A DNA stretch of 64,000 nt, from the NCBI GenBank assembly GCA_009786185.1, contig WQTS01000140.1, forward strand, positions 1 to 64,000, read 5' to 3'. Shown here piece by piece: positions 1-9,358 of this stretch (its first letter is position 1; each line of letters opens with the position of its first letter). Under the pieces are notes generated by a model. It was not told where the DNA came from, ran no database searches, and saw nothing but the letters and a program-made list of their open reading frames with translations. The stretch comes from Bacteroidota bacterium. GTDB lineage: Bacteria; Bacteroidota; Bacteroidia; Bacteroidales; WCHB1-69. A program made the translations under genes and the position numbers.

Positions 1-2
1 CC

Positions 3-902
3 GATTATGTAGAACTTCAAAAACAAGTGGGTTACTTTCAAATAACCGTGAATGATGAAACTGATATGCGAAAAAGATACGGTTTGAAAATAGACGGCAC
101 GCAGGACGCAATTAACGGTTTGGCATATTTCAAAATTGAAGATGACAATTATGGCTTGTTGGCATGGGGTTGGCACGCATTAACTGCGTTTTCGCAAGCA
201 ATACCTGACTCCGATAAAAACAAAGGTATTCGTTTACGGAAACACAATATTTTAATTGGTGCGCCCGATTTATTAAATCAATATCACAGAGAGCCACGAG
301 GGAACAAATATTTTTACGGCGAAATTCACGCAATTCATCCCAAATTAAAACCCGAAAGTTCGCGCAGTGGTTTAGCTCCAACACCCGAAGCAATACGATT
401 TCAAGAACTTTTAAGAGATTACTTTTTAACCTTATATCAATTATATCATTTGGCAAATGATATGAAAACGGCAACAAGAGATATTGTTGCGGCAAAAGTA
501 GAAATAGAACAAACAACCGAACACGAAGATGTTCCCGAAGTAAAACAAAAATGGGAAACAGCGCAAAAGAAATTAGTCAGTGTAACTAACAGTACAAAAG
601 CGCAAACAGAAGCAGGACAAAAAGTGGTTGAAATCTACCAAAAGAAATTAGAAGAAATTATTAAAAATCCACCTACTGTTAAGCCAGTAACACAAACAAA
701 CAACGTAACTACAGAGCCAATAGTTTCTATAACACCTAAAAAAACATTGGACAAGTTTGATATTTTAAAAATAAAATACTCCGAACAAGAAGTTGCTATC
801 ATTAAACGAGCCTTTAAACTGTTGAGTGATAATTGCCCGTCTGCTCACACAAAGCTAATTGAAGAATTAACAGGAAAAGTAATCAAGGATTTAAGCAAAT
901 AA
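3..902 (+). CDS. HSP90/GHKL-type ATP-binding protein, C-terminal part (5' end outside window)
   Basis: The frame is open to the left edge, so only the C-terminal ~300 residues are visible and a GTG at 27 is not a credible start. The stretch GIRLRKHNILIGAPDLL, followed by a GEIHAI segment, resembles the region after the ATPase domain in HSP90/MORC-like GHKL proteins; the Bergerat motifs themselves would lie upstream. After about residue 130 the chain is Glu/Lys-rich and probably coiled coil, and it ends in a small helical domain. The stop overlaps the next start (TAATG), so it is probably translationally coupled to the radical SAM gene. The family call is by similarity of short motifs only; the cellular role is unknown. 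Confidence 0.5.
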   Translation, partial: DYVELQKQVGYFQITVNDETDMRKRYGLKIDGTQDAINGLAYFKIEDDNYGLLAWGWHALTAFSQAIPDSDKNKGIRLRKHNILIGAPDLLNQYHREPRGNKYFYGEIHAIHPKLKPESSRSGLAPTPEAIRFQELLRDYFLTLYQLYHLANDMKTATRDIVAAKVEIEQTTEHEDVPEVKQKWETAQKKLVSVTNSTKAQTEAGQKVVEIYQKKLEEIIKNPPTVKPVTQTNNVTTEPIVSITPKKTLDKFDILKIKYSEQEVAIIKRAFKLLSDNCPSAHTKLIEELTGKVIKDLSK

Positions 903-2887
903 TGGCACAGATTAAAGCAAGAAAAAAAGTACTGTTATTAGAGCCTAATTACTCGAATAAATACCCACCAATAGGCTTAATGAAATTATCGACATATCAT
1001 AAGCAATTAGGATATGAAGTTGTTTTTTACAAAGGCGATTTAAGACAGTTTGTCATTGAACAAATTGCTGATAAGTGTATTCTTGCCCTTACCACTTTGG
1101 ATAGTACTATTGATTGGAATTTGCGAAAAGATATTTTAATTGATTTTATCCGATATCGAAAGAAAGAATATTTACAGCAACTCAAACTTTCTGATTCTGA
1201 GATAGAAATTTTACTTACGGCAAAGGTAGAAGAATTCCGCGATTATTACCACAAAAGAGTATGGGAAAAAGAGCCTGAATGGGATAGAGTTTTGATAACA
1301 ACACTTTTCACTTTCTATTGGAACATTACCATTGATACCATTCAGTTTGCAAAAAAACTTGTCAAGAAACCAGTTGGCTTAATGGTTGGTGGTGTATTGG
1401 CTACTTTACAAGCCGAAGAAATAGAAAAAGTCACTGGAATAAAACCACACAAAGGCATTTTGAATATTCCCGGACAACTTGACAAAGGCGATGATAAAAT
1501 AATTGACAACTTACCACTTGACTATTCCATTTTAGACGAAATTGCTTACAAATATCCGATGAATAACGCTTATTACGGTTATACAACACGAGGTTGTGTG
1601 CGTAAATGCGAGTTTTGTGCCGTACCTATTTTAGAACCAAAATATAATGCTTATATTCCTTTAAAAGAACGAGTAGAGTTAGTAAAAGAAACGTACGGAG
1701 ACCAAAAAGATTTGTTATTGATGGATAATAACATTTTGGCTTCTAAAAAGTTACATGCTATCATTCAGGATATTATCGACAGCGGTTTTGGAAAAAGTGA
1801 TAAATTTATTCAGCCCAATTTGCTCGAAATCTCAATCAATAATCTGAAAAATAATTGCAACGACAGAGCCTATATTCGCAAGGCACAGGCATTGATAATG
1901 AATTTTTACGAAAAACTGAAAGGCGAAGAATCATATCACATTTATAAAATCATTTTCGACAAATACCATATTAACAAATTAATAACTACCAAGAAAGATA
2001 ATTTGTTACTTGCTTATGAAGAAATCAAAGCAATTTATAAAAAACACTTTCGACCTATTCCTCGACAACGTTATGTGGACTTTAATCAGGGAGTTGATGC
2101 ACGGTTTTTTACGGAAGAAAAAGTGCACTTGTTGAGTAAAATCTATGTCCGTCCATTGCGTGTGGCTTTCGATGATATGGAAACCCTACCCGAATATGAA
2201 AATGCAATCCGAATGAGCGCCGCAGCAGGTATGCGCGATTTTTCAAACTATCTTTTGTATAATTTCAAGGATAAGCCTATTGACTTATATAACCGTCTAA
2301 AAATTAATGTAGATTTGTGCGAAGAATTGGGAATTAGTATTTACTCTTTCCCAATGAAATATCATCCAATAATCAATCATGCGGGTGATTTGGTAAATTT
2401 TTCTCACAATCGCGATTTTATTGGTGAATATTGGAACAGGAAATATATCCGTGCCATACAAGCTATTTTAAACAGTACAAAAGGGAAAATTGGGCGAGGT
2501 AAATCTTTCTTTTACAAAGCATTTGGAAGTACTGAGGCAGAATTTTACGAATTGTTAAATATGCCAGAATCCTTTATTTTATACCGTTATTTCTTTGAAT
2601 GGTTGAAAGATAAGCACCCTCATTCAACTGATAATTGGCGAAGATGTTATAATGACTGTATGCAACATCTTGATGAAAACGAAAAAGCAAAAATTATTAA
2701 AGCGATTCACGATAATGACTTTTCAGAAACAGTGCAAAGTCAATTCACAAATCCTAAAAGCAGACAACTTATTGAGTTTTATACTAATTACAGAAATTCT
2801 ATTATGAAAGAGGGAACAGATTTGTACAAGTTAAAACAGGAATACGATAAAGCCCCTACAATTCCATTGAAACGAAAAAGAAGTTAA
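902..2887 (+). CDS. Radical SAM protein with B12-binding-like N-terminus
   Basis: The radical SAM [4Fe-4S] motif CxxxCxxC is visible as C231, C235 and C238 (GCVRKCEFC), preceded by YTTRG as in B12-dependent or MiaB/YgiQ-like members. The first ~100 residues (LEPNYSNKYPPIGLMKLSTY, then LGYEVVFYKGD) look like a cobalamin-binding-type Rossmann domain, although the DxHxxG cobalamin motif is not obvious. The C-terminal ~250 residues are not recognised. At 661 aa it is longer than most radical SAM enzymes. ATG overlaps the stop of the upstream HSP90-like ATPase gene, so the two are probably one expression unit. Substrate and reaction cannot be deduced; the pairing with an ATPase near AlbA and Fic genes suggests an accessory, possibly defence-related, module. 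Confidence 0.75.
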   Translation: MAQIKARKKVLLLEPNYSNKYPPIGLMKLSTYHKQLGYEVVFYKGDLRQFVIEQIADKCILALTTLDSTIDWNLRKDILIDFIRYRKKEYLQQLKLSDSEIEILLTAKVEEFRDYYHKRVWEKEPEWDRVLITTLFTFYWNITIDTIQFAKKLVKKPVGLMVGGVLATLQAEEIEKVTGIKPHKGILNIPGQLDKGDDKIIDNLPLDYSILDEIAYKYPMNNAYYGYTTRGCVRKCEFCAVPILEPKYNAYIPLKERVELVKETYGDQKDLLLMDNNILASKKLHAIIQDIIDSGFGKSDKFIQPNLLEISINNLKNNCNDRAYIRKAQALIMNFYEKLKGEESYHIYKIIFDKYHINKLITTKKDNLLLAYEEIKAIYKKHFRPIPRQRYVDFNQGVDARFFTEEKVHLLSKIYVRPLRVAFDDMETLPEYENAIRMSAAAGMRDFSNYLLYNFKDKPIDLYNRLKINVDLCEELGISIYSFPMKYHPIINHAGDLVNFSHNRDFIGEYWNRKYIRAIQAILNSTKGKIGRGKSFFYKAFGSTEAEFYELLNMPESFILYRYFFEWLKDKHPHSTDNWRRCYNDCMQHLDENEKAKIIKAIHDNDFSETVQSQFTNPKSRQLIEFYTNYRNSIMKEGTDLYKLKQEYDKAPTIPLKRKRS

Positions 2888-2934
2888 TTTTGCATTGATA
2901 AGTTTTTGAAGTAAATAATTAAAAATCAAAATAT

Positions 2935-4251
2935 ATGTCCGAAACCCAAAACATCGAATACAAATCCTCATGGCACGAAGAGTATCTGAAATGGATATGT
3001 GGTTTTGCCAACGCCCAAGGTGGGCGAATTTTTATCGGCAAGGATAATGCAGGAAAAGTTGTTGGCGTAGAGGATTATAAAAAGTTAATGGATGAAATTC
3101 CCAACAAAATCAAAAATCTGATGGGAATTACAGCCGAAGTCAATCTTTTGCAAAAAGAGGGCAAGCATTTCATCGAAATTATTGTTTTATCTTATTCCGT
3201 GCCGATTTCTTTGCGTGGTAGGTATTATTACCGTAGTGGAAGTGTAAAACAGGAGTTGACAGGTGCGGCATTAAACGAATTTTTGCTCAAACGCGCAGGC
3301 CATACGTGGGACGATGTTATAGAAGCCCGTGCCTCGTTTGATGATATTGATGAAAAAACGGTTAAAATTTTCCTGCGAAAAGCCGAAGAAGTAGGACGTT
3401 TGCCCGATATTGATGGACTTTCCATGCCCAAACTTTTGGAAAAACTTCGTTTGGCAGAAAACGGACAACTCAAACGTGCTGCCATTGTTTTGTTCGGCAA
3501 AGACCCCGGACGTTTTTATCCGAATATTTTTGTGAAAATCGGAAAATTTGAAAACGATGATTTCACAATTCGTTTTCAAGAAGTGGAAGAAGGAAATCTA
3601 ATTCAAGTGTTGGACAGGGTTTTACGCACACTTGACTATAAATTTCTGATACGCAACATTTCGTTTGAGGGAATGAACCGTATTGAAACGCTTGAATATC
3701 CGATACCTGCACTTCGCGAAATGCTTTTAAACGCCCTTGTCCACCGTAATTATATGGGTGCGCCAACACAAGTTCGCGTGTATGATAGTAAAATGTTTGT
3801 TTGGAACGATGGCGGTTTGCCCGCAACTATTACTTTGCTGCAACTCACACAATTACATTCTTCACACCCTCGCAATCCGATACTTGCGGGAGCGTGTTTC
3901 CTTGGTGGCTACATTGATTCGTGGGGTAGCGGAATTATGAAAATTATCAATTCTTGCAAAGCAGCAGGACTGCCAACGCCCGAATTGAACGAAAAAGAAG
4001 GCGGTTTTATCGTAACACTTTTCAGAGACAAATTTTCTGAAGAAGAATTGCAGAAAATCGGGCTAAATACTCGACAAATTAAGGCAGTACTATATGTTAA
4101 AGAGAAAGGGCGAATTACTAATAAAGAGTATCAAAAAATCAATCAAATTTCTAAAAGAACTGCTGTTTATGAATTAATTGGATTGGTTGAAACATACAAA
4201 ATCTTCAAACAGAAAGGAGAGAGTGTCGGAACTTATTACGAAATTGAATAA
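2935..4251 (+). CDS. AlbA_2/Schlafen-type putative DNA-binding ATPase (RecG-like C-terminal family)
   Basis: The N-terminus (ETQNIEYKSSWHEEYLKWI, then FANAQGGRIFIGKD and G-V) is the classic AlbA_2/Schlafen AAA_4 signature: E-x-K, a conserved GFANxxGGxxxxG turn, and later YYYRSGS. Residues ~255-345 (IPALREMLLNALVHRNY, then WNDGGLP and GGYIDSWGSGI) match the HATPase_c_4 half of the 'ATP-binding/RecG-related' family. The last ~60 residues (ITNKEYQKINQISKRTA) look like a winged helix. Such proteins are thought to act as nucleic-acid-binding regulators or defence proteins. It starts 47 bp after the radical SAM gene in the same direction and is followed by irregular GCGTGCAA repeats. Family call is firm; function is unknown. 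Confidence 0.85.
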   Translation: MSETQNIEYKSSWHEEYLKWICGFANAQGGRIFIGKDNAGKVVGVEDYKKLMDEIPNKIKNLMGITAEVNLLQKEGKHFIEIIVLSYSVPISLRGRYYYRSGSVKQELTGAALNEFLLKRAGHTWDDVIEARASFDDIDEKTVKIFLRKAEEVGRLPDIDGLSMPKLLEKLRLAENGQLKRAAIVLFGKDPGRFYPNIFVKIGKFENDDFTIRFQEVEEGNLIQVLDRVLRTLDYKFLIRNISFEGMNRIETLEYPIPALREMLLNALVHRNYMGAPTQVRVYDSKMFVWNDGGLPATITLLQLTQLHSSHPRNPILAGACFLGGYIDSWGSGIMKIINSCKAAGLPTPELNEKEGGFIVTLFRDKFSEEELQKIGLNTRQIKAVLYVKEKGRITNKEYQKINQISKRTAVYELIGLVETYKIFKQKGESVGTYYEIE

Positions 4252-4316
4252 GCGTGCAAAAAGCGTGCAATGCGTGCAATTACAGTGCAAAAAGCGTGCA
4301 GTGCGTGCAAAAAAGT
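4252..4316 (+). repeat. Cluster of short GCGTGCAA-type direct repeats
   Basis: Directly after the AlbA-type gene there are about six irregularly spaced copies of (G)CGTGCAA(AAA), for example at 4252, 4263, 4272, 4294 and 4303. They could be decayed 3' coding repeats of the upstream gene or an iteron-like protein-binding array. Nothing in the sequence decides between these. Confidence 0.6.
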
Positions 4317-4370
4317 TGAAATATTTTTAATGAATAAATGAAATAATGTATTAATTATGAATAATATACG

Positions 4371-4510
4371 GCACATAACGAGTGATTTCACGCAAGCGGG
4401 GATGTATACCCGCTGACAGTTTTATAGGAATTCGCAAGTGTATCACCCGCCCGAACCTTTGTGCCCCTCCGCCTGCGCCAAGCCCCTGCCTCGTTAGCAG
4501 CAATGCGCGA
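4371..4510 (+). repeat. attC-like imperfect palindrome
   Basis: ATAACGAG near 4377 is complementary to CTCGTTA near 4491, about 115 bp apart, with further internal pairing (GTGAT/ATCAC and GCGGG/CCCGC). The unit is GC-richer than its surroundings. The ends have the TAAC...GTTA form expected of integron attC sites, but no integrase gene is in the window. It occupies most of the 350-bp gap between the AlbA and Fic genes. Confidence 0.4.
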
Positions 4511-4578
4511 GCGACACAACGAAGGTAAGTGCGACGAAAAAATATTTTATTCGCCGCAAAAATGCGGAAAATAATTTG

Positions 4579-4586
4579 TACTTTTG
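4579..4586 (+). promoter_or_regulatory. -7 promoter box TACTTTTG for the Fic gene
   Basis: It matches the Bacteroidetes -7 consensus TAnnTTTG and lies 20 bp before the ATG at 4606. It overlaps the alternative TTG start at 4576, arguing for the downstream ATG. Confidence 0.6.
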
Positions 4587-4605
4587 CCGCATAGTTATTT
4601 TAGAT

Positions 4606-5703
4606 ATGACTAAATATATTTATCAATACGAAAATTGGACTCATTTCACTTGGCAAAATGCGGCTGTAAGTGCGGCATTGGGCGAAGTTCGTCTTTTGCA
4701 GGGTAAAATTTTGGGGCAAATTCATTTACTCGGTTTTTCATCGAGAGAAGAAAAAAACCTTGAAATGCTTACGCTCGACGTACTTAAATCGTCCGAAATT
4801 GAAGGTGAAAAGTTGAATTATGACCAAGTACGCTCGTCTATTGCTCGGCGTTTGGGGATAAATACGGCAGGACTTGTTTCTTCGCCTCGAAATGTTGACG
4901 GAGTTGTGGAAATGATGCTTGATGCTACGCAAAATTTCAAAAAGCCATTAACCGAAGAACGATTGTTTGGTTGGCACGCAGCACTTTTCCCGACAGGTTA
5001 CAGCGGAATGTATAAAATCGAAGTTGCGCAATATCGTAGCGAAGAAATGCAAATCGTTTCGGGTGTAATGGGAAAAGAGCGAGTACATTACAAAGCCGTT
5101 CCTGCAAAAGATGTTAAAGCGGAAATGGATAAGTTTCTTTCGTGGTTAAACGATGACAATATAGTAATTGACAGCGTATTAAAATCTGCTATTGCTCATT
5201 TTTGGTTTATCATTATCCATCCATTTGATGACGGTAACGGACGAATTGCAAGAGCAATTTCCGATATGTTGCTTGCCCGGAGTGAGAACAGTTCGGAACG
5301 GTTTTATAGCTTGTCAAACCAAATTCAGCAAGAAAAAAATGTTTATTACGAAACGCTCAAAACTGAACAGCACAGTGAGGGCGACATAACCCAATGGTTG
5401 ACTTGGTTTTTGACTTGTTTGAAACACGCATTGCTTGAAACCGAAGAAAGTATGCAAAATATTGTGCGCAAAGCGGAATTTTGGGAAAAACACAACGAAA
5501 CGCCAATCAACGAGCGACAACGTTTAATGATAAACAAATTGTTTGACGATTTCTTTGGCAAACTTACTTCTTCAAAGTGGGCAAAAATAACAAAAACTTC
5601 TTCGGATACCGCTTTGCGCGACATTAAGGACTTGATAGAAAAAGGTATTTTGCAACAGGAAGAAGAAGGTGGTCGAAGTGCAAATTATACTTTGCAGGAA
5701 TGA
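4606..5703 (+). CDS. Fic-family protein (DUF4172 N-terminal type), probable AMP-transferase
   Basis: The Fic core motif HPFDDGNGRIAR is at about residues 205-216; the His is the catalytic base and the DGNGR part binds the nucleotide phosphates. The first ~85 residues (YENWTHFTWQN, and SSEIEGEKLNYDQVRSSIARR) match the DUF4172/Fic N-terminal domain. The SSEIEGE segment resembles an inhibitory (S/T)xxxE(G/N)-type helix, which would make it an internally inhibited class II Fic. The C-terminus has a winged-helix look (ALRDIKDLIEKGIL). Fic enzymes transfer AMP from ATP to hydroxyl side chains of target proteins; the target here is unknown. ATG 4606 is preferred over an upstream TTG because the promoter box lies between them. 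Confidence 0.9.
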   Translation: MTKYIYQYENWTHFTWQNAAVSAALGEVRLLQGKILGQIHLLGFSSREEKNLEMLTLDVLKSSEIEGEKLNYDQVRSSIARRLGINTAGLVSSPRNVDGVVEMMLDATQNFKKPLTEERLFGWHAALFPTGYSGMYKIEVAQYRSEEMQIVSGVMGKERVHYKAVPAKDVKAEMDKFLSWLNDDNIVIDSVLKSAIAHFWFIIIHPFDDGNGRIARAISDMLLARSENSSERFYSLSNQIQQEKNVYYETLKTEQHSEGDITQWLTWFLTCLKHALLETEESMQNIVRKAEFWEKHNETPINERQRLMINKLFDDFFGKLTSSKWAKITKTSSDTALRDIKDLIEKGILQQEEEGGRSANYTLQE

Positions 5704-5759
5704 AGAAAAAATAGATTGTAATGAAAAAATACCTCTCTTTGCGCATCAAAAATTGTAAA

Positions 5760-8729
5760 ATGAAAAATCTAATTTTTATCATCCTACTCACCTTACTATC
5801 TTTTACTATTAACCTCCAAGCCCAACAAGACTTCGCAAAATACGTAAACCCCTTCATCGGAACCGATTTTCACGGACACACGTTTCCCGGCGCCATCCTT
5901 CCTTTTGGCATGGTGCAACTTAGCCCCGATACGCGGTTGGACGGCTGGGACGGCTGCTCCGCATACCACTACTCCGATAGCATTGTTTACGGCTTTTCCC
6001 ACACGCATTTAAGCGGCACCGGTTGCTCCGATTACGGCGATGTTTTAATGATGCCCTTCACAGGCAAAGGGTCGGTGATAAATACCGAATACGCCAGCGT
6101 GTTTTCGCATGATAATGAGATAGCCATTCCCGGTTACTATTCCGTTTTATTAGATAAGAATAATATTCATGTGGAGCTAACAACTTCCAAAAGAGTTGGA
6201 GTTCATCGTTATACTTATCCGAATACCCCTGTTGAAAAAGGATTTGTTTTGGATTTAAAACATCGGGATCCGGTTTTGTACAGCATGATTCATTATGATG
6301 CCGAAACCAATTCAATTCATGGAACTCGTAACTCCAGAGCATGGAACGAAGACCAAAAATTGGCTTTTTCTTTATTGCTTTCTAAACCGGTTCGCAAAGT
6401 AGAATTGTATTTGAATGATGTATTGGTTCCTAATGTTAACAAGATTGAAGGCACTAATTGTAAAGCTTTGATTTACTTTGACGATGACATTAAAGAAATA
6501 GTAGCTAAAGTGGCTATCTCCGCAAACACCGAAGAGCCGAATGCTGCATTAAAAAATCATATCGAAGTGAAAGATTTTAATTTCGACCGTGTTAAAAGCG
6601 AAGCCTACGATGTGTGGAACAAGGAATTAGGTAAAATTGCAGTGGAAACCGAAGAGATTGAGCTTAAAAAAATATTTTATACCGCTTTATATCATGCTTT
6701 TACTGCTCCTAACCTATTTACCGATGTGGATGGAAGTTATTTGGGTTTAGACCAAAAAATTCATAAAGTAACAGAAGGACGCACGGTTTACACCGTATTT
6801 TCATTATGGGATACTTACAGAGCTTTGCATCCTTTGTTGAATTTAATTGACCGTGAGCGGACTGAAGATTTTTTGTACACTTTTATGAGACATTACGAAC
6901 AAGGCGGCATGTTGCCCATTTGGGAGTTGGCAGGCTTTGAAACCTGGTGCATGATTGGATACCACTCTGTACCTGTAATTTATGATGCATTTGTAAAAGG
7001 AATCGGAGGTTACGATAAAGAAAAAATGTTAGAAGCTATGATTCATAGCGCTACTTTAGACAAATTAGGACGTCCCGAATATGCGAAATATGGCTATGTT
7101 CCTGCTCATTTAGAACATGAATCCGTATCCAAAACATTGGAATACGCTTATGATGATTGGTGTATTGCGCAGTTTGCCAAAGCGATAGGCAATGAAGAAG
7201 TATATCAGGAATATATCAAACGTAGTCAATATTATAAGAATATTTTTGATCCCGATGGCTTCATGCGTCCCAAATTTAATGGCGCGTGGATCGTACCGTT
7301 CGACCCCACGGAGGTTAACAACCACTTTACCGAAGGAAACTCATGGCAATATTCTACTTACATTCCGCACGATTTTACCAATTATATTGCATTGCGCGGC
7401 GGCGACGCCATAGTGGAGCAATTTTTAGATTCGCTGTTTTACACGTCGGCCAGACTGAGCGGGCGTCATCAAGTGGATGTTACCGGTTTGATTGGACAAT
7501 ATGCGCATGGCAATGAACCCAGCCATCACGCTACCTATTTGTATAACTATGTGGGAAAACCTTGGAAAACGCAAGAATTAACCCGTAAAATTATGAGTGA
7601 ACTTTATACTTCCGCGCCGGACGGTTTGTGCGGCAACGAAGATTGCGGGCAAATGTCAGCGTGGTACGTGTTTAGCGCTCTAGGGTTTTATCCGGTGTGT
7701 CCGGGCGATAACCAATATGTTCTCGGTTCGCCTATTTTTGATAAGGCAACCATGAACTTGGAGAATGGTAAGCAATTTAACATTATCGCACATAATCAAT
7801 CGGATAAAAACATTTATATTCAATCTGTTAAATTAAATGGCAAACCCTATTCCAAATCGTATATCACTTATAATGATATTAAAGATGGCGGAACACTTGA
7901 GTTTGTAATGGGCAACCAACCTAATATGGTATTTGGAACTGAAATTGCAGACCGCCCGAAGAACGAAGTGGAATCGACACTTACGATGGTGCCTGTTTTT
8001 GAGCCGATGCAGCGTTCGTTCAAGGGGAGTACCACGGTATCGCTTTCGTTATACGAACCAAAAGAACATTCTAATAATTATGCTTTTCCAACTCAAACCG
8101 ATAAAATTTTCTATAGAATTTACGATGAGAATAATCTTTCTTCTGAAACATTTGAGTACGAAGGACCTTTCACTATTGATAAAAGTGTAACTATAGTGGC
8201 AATCGCATGGAATGCCGAAACAGGCGCCAGCAATGTGGCAGAAGCCAATTATTATAAATTTCAAAAAGACAAATCCATACAAATTTTATCGAAATACAGT
8301 TCGCAATATACGGCAGATGGCGATGAGGGGTTAATAGATTATATTCGTGGAAACGTGAACTTTAGATTGGGCGGCTGGCAAGGGTATCAGGCACAGGATT
8401 TTGAAGCGATTGTAGATTTGGAATCGGTACAAGAAGTAAACGAAATTGGTGCAGGATTTTTGCAAGATATTCGTTCCTGGATTTTCTTCCCAACCTCCAT
8501 GATTGTAGAAACCTCTGTAGATGGTATTCATTATGTGCCTTATGGAACGTTTGTTAATCCTCATCCCGATGATGATTACACCGCGATAGTTGACGATTTT
8601 ATGATAAAAAAAGAGGCAACCGCCCGTTTTGTAAAGGTAAAAGCGATGAATTACGGCAATTTGCCTGAGTGGCATCTCGGTGCAGGGTATCCGGCTTTTA
8701 TTTTTATTGATGAGATTATTGTGAAATAG
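5760..8729 (+). CDS. GH92 family alpha-1,2-mannosidase-type exoglycosidase, secreted
   Basis: Signal peptide MKNLIFIILLTLLSFTINLQ, then a GH92 fold: VNPFIGTDFHGHTFPGA, GFSHTHLSGTGC, LWDTYRALHPL, EGNSWQYSTY (region of the catalytic acid) and GNEDCGQMSAWYVFSALGF (region of the base). These motifs are nearly invariant in this calcium-dependent mannosidase family. After about residue 740 there is a chitobiase-like Ig domain (FYRIYDENNL) and a C-terminal discoidin-like (F5/8 type C) carbohydrate-binding domain. Start 5760 is preferred over 5721 because it begins at the signal peptide. It stands alone, without SusC/SusD partners, so it may serve glycoprotein N-glycan or mannan trimming outside a classic PUL. 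Confidence 0.93.
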   Translation: MKNLIFIILLTLLSFTINLQAQQDFAKYVNPFIGTDFHGHTFPGAILPFGMVQLSPDTRLDGWDGCSAYHYSDSIVYGFSHTHLSGTGCSDYGDVLMMPFTGKGSVINTEYASVFSHDNEIAIPGYYSVLLDKNNIHVELTTSKRVGVHRYTYPNTPVEKGFVLDLKHRDPVLYSMIHYDAETNSIHGTRNSRAWNEDQKLAFSLLLSKPVRKVELYLNDVLVPNVNKIEGTNCKALIYFDDDIKEIVAKVAISANTEEPNAALKNHIEVKDFNFDRVKSEAYDVWNKELGKIAVETEEIELKKIFYTALYHAFTAPNLFTDVDGSYLGLDQKIHKVTEGRTVYTVFSLWDTYRALHPLLNLIDRERTEDFLYTFMRHYEQGGMLPIWELAGFETWCMIGYHSVPVIYDAFVKGIGGYDKEKMLEAMIHSATLDKLGRPEYAKYGYVPAHLEHESVSKTLEYAYDDWCIAQFAKAIGNEEVYQEYIKRSQYYKNIFDPDGFMRPKFNGAWIVPFDPTEVNNHFTEGNSWQYSTYIPHDFTNYIALRGGDAIVEQFLDSLFYTSARLSGRHQVDVTGLIGQYAHGNEPSHHATYLYNYVGKPWKTQELTRKIMSELYTSAPDGLCGNEDCGQMSAWYVFSALGFYPVCPGDNQYVLGSPIFDKATMNLENGKQFNIIAHNQSDKNIYIQSVKLNGKPYSKSYITYNDIKDGGTLEFVMGNQPNMVFGTEIADRPKNEVESTLTMVPVFEPMQRSFKGSTTVSLSLYEPKEHSNNYAFPTQTDKIFYRIYDENNLSSETFEYEGPFTIDKSVTIVAIAWNAETGASNVAEANYYKFQKDKSIQILSKYSSQYTADGDEGLIDYIRGNVNFRLGGWQGYQAQDFEAIVDLESVQEVNEIGAGFLQDIRSWIFFPTSMIVETSVDGIHYVPYGTFVNPHPDDDYTAIVDDFMIKKEATARFVKVKAMNYGNLPEWHLGAGYPAFIFIDEIIVK

Positions 8730-8746
8730 ATAACTTAAAACTCCTT

Positions 8747-9328
8747 ATGAATCCTAAAAAATATCTTATTGTCGGACTTGGCAATGCAGAGCAAAAATAT
8801 GCCGGAACCAGGCATAATATTGGTTTTGAAGTAGTAAGCGCATTAGCAAAAAAATTGGAAACCTCTTTTACTTCCGAACGCTATGCCTACAAAGCGGAAG
8901 CCAAATATAAAGGAAGAACATTGGTTTTGCTAATGCCTACCACTTATATGAACTTGAGTGGCAACGCCGTTCGATATTGGATGGAGAAAGAGGAGGTTGA
9001 AGCTCAAAACATTTTAATTGTATCCGATGATATTGATTTGCCGGTTGGCGTGTTGCGTATGCGCCCGAAAGGCGGCGGCGGTTCGCACAACGGCATCAAC
9101 CACATTATCGAGATATTGCAACATACAAATTTTCCCCGTTTACGCTTCGGCATCGGGAAAAACTACCCGCAAGGCTATCAGTCGGAATATGTATTAGGAA
9201 AGTTTTTTCCGGAAGAATTGGAACAAGTTAATGCCGCCATTGAAAAAGCAGTTGACGCCTGCCTCTCGTTTTGCACGGCAGGCTTGCAGAGGACGATGAA
9301 TGGGGTGAATGGGGTGAGCGGTGAGTGA
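8747..9328 (+). CDS. pth: Peptidyl-tRNA hydrolase
   Basis: YLIVGLGNAEQKYAGTRHNIG is the Pth signature; H23 corresponds to the catalytic His and N13 and N24 to substrate-binding Asn residues. LMPTTYMNLSG, VSDDIDLPVG, and GGGGSHNGI (partner of the RxRxG segment) follow in the expected order. It releases tRNA from peptidyl-tRNA that drops off ribosomes. Length 193 aa is typical. The last residues (NGVNGVSGE) are encoded by GGGGTGAATG-like repeats that run into the inverted-repeat zone beyond the gene, so the natural C-terminus has probably been altered by that repeat. Confidence 0.97.
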   Translation: MNPKKYLIVGLGNAEQKYAGTRHNIGFEVVSALAKKLETSFTSERYAYKAEAKYKGRTLVLLMPTTYMNLSGNAVRYWMEKEEVEAQNILIVSDDIDLPVGVLRMRPKGGGGSHNGINHIIEILQHTNFPRLRFGIGKNYPQGYQSEYVLGKFFPEELEQVNAAIEKAVDACLSFCTAGLQRTMNGVNGVSGE

Positions 9329-9358
9329 TATGCGGTTGGCGGTATGAGGTATGCGGTT
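9298..9358 (+). repeat. Left arm of GGTATGCGGT-type repeat pair around the four-helix-bundle gene
   Basis: GGTATGCGGT at 9348-9357, with related copies just upstream (ATATGCGGT, GGCGGTATGAG), is the reverse complement of ACCGCATACC at 9778-9787 and 9792-9801. The arms enclose the small minus-strand gene at 9357-9713. Confidence 0.75.

Noticed and set aside
27..29. GTG as start of the first gene
   Set aside because: The frame is open to the window edge and the product begins in the middle of a domain.
4576..4605. TTG start for the Fic gene
   Set aside because: The promoter box overlaps it; ATG 4606 begins the conserved domain.
5721..5759. Upstream ATG for the GH92 gene
   Set aside because: It puts a charged stretch before the signal peptide; ATG 5760 gives a normal one.
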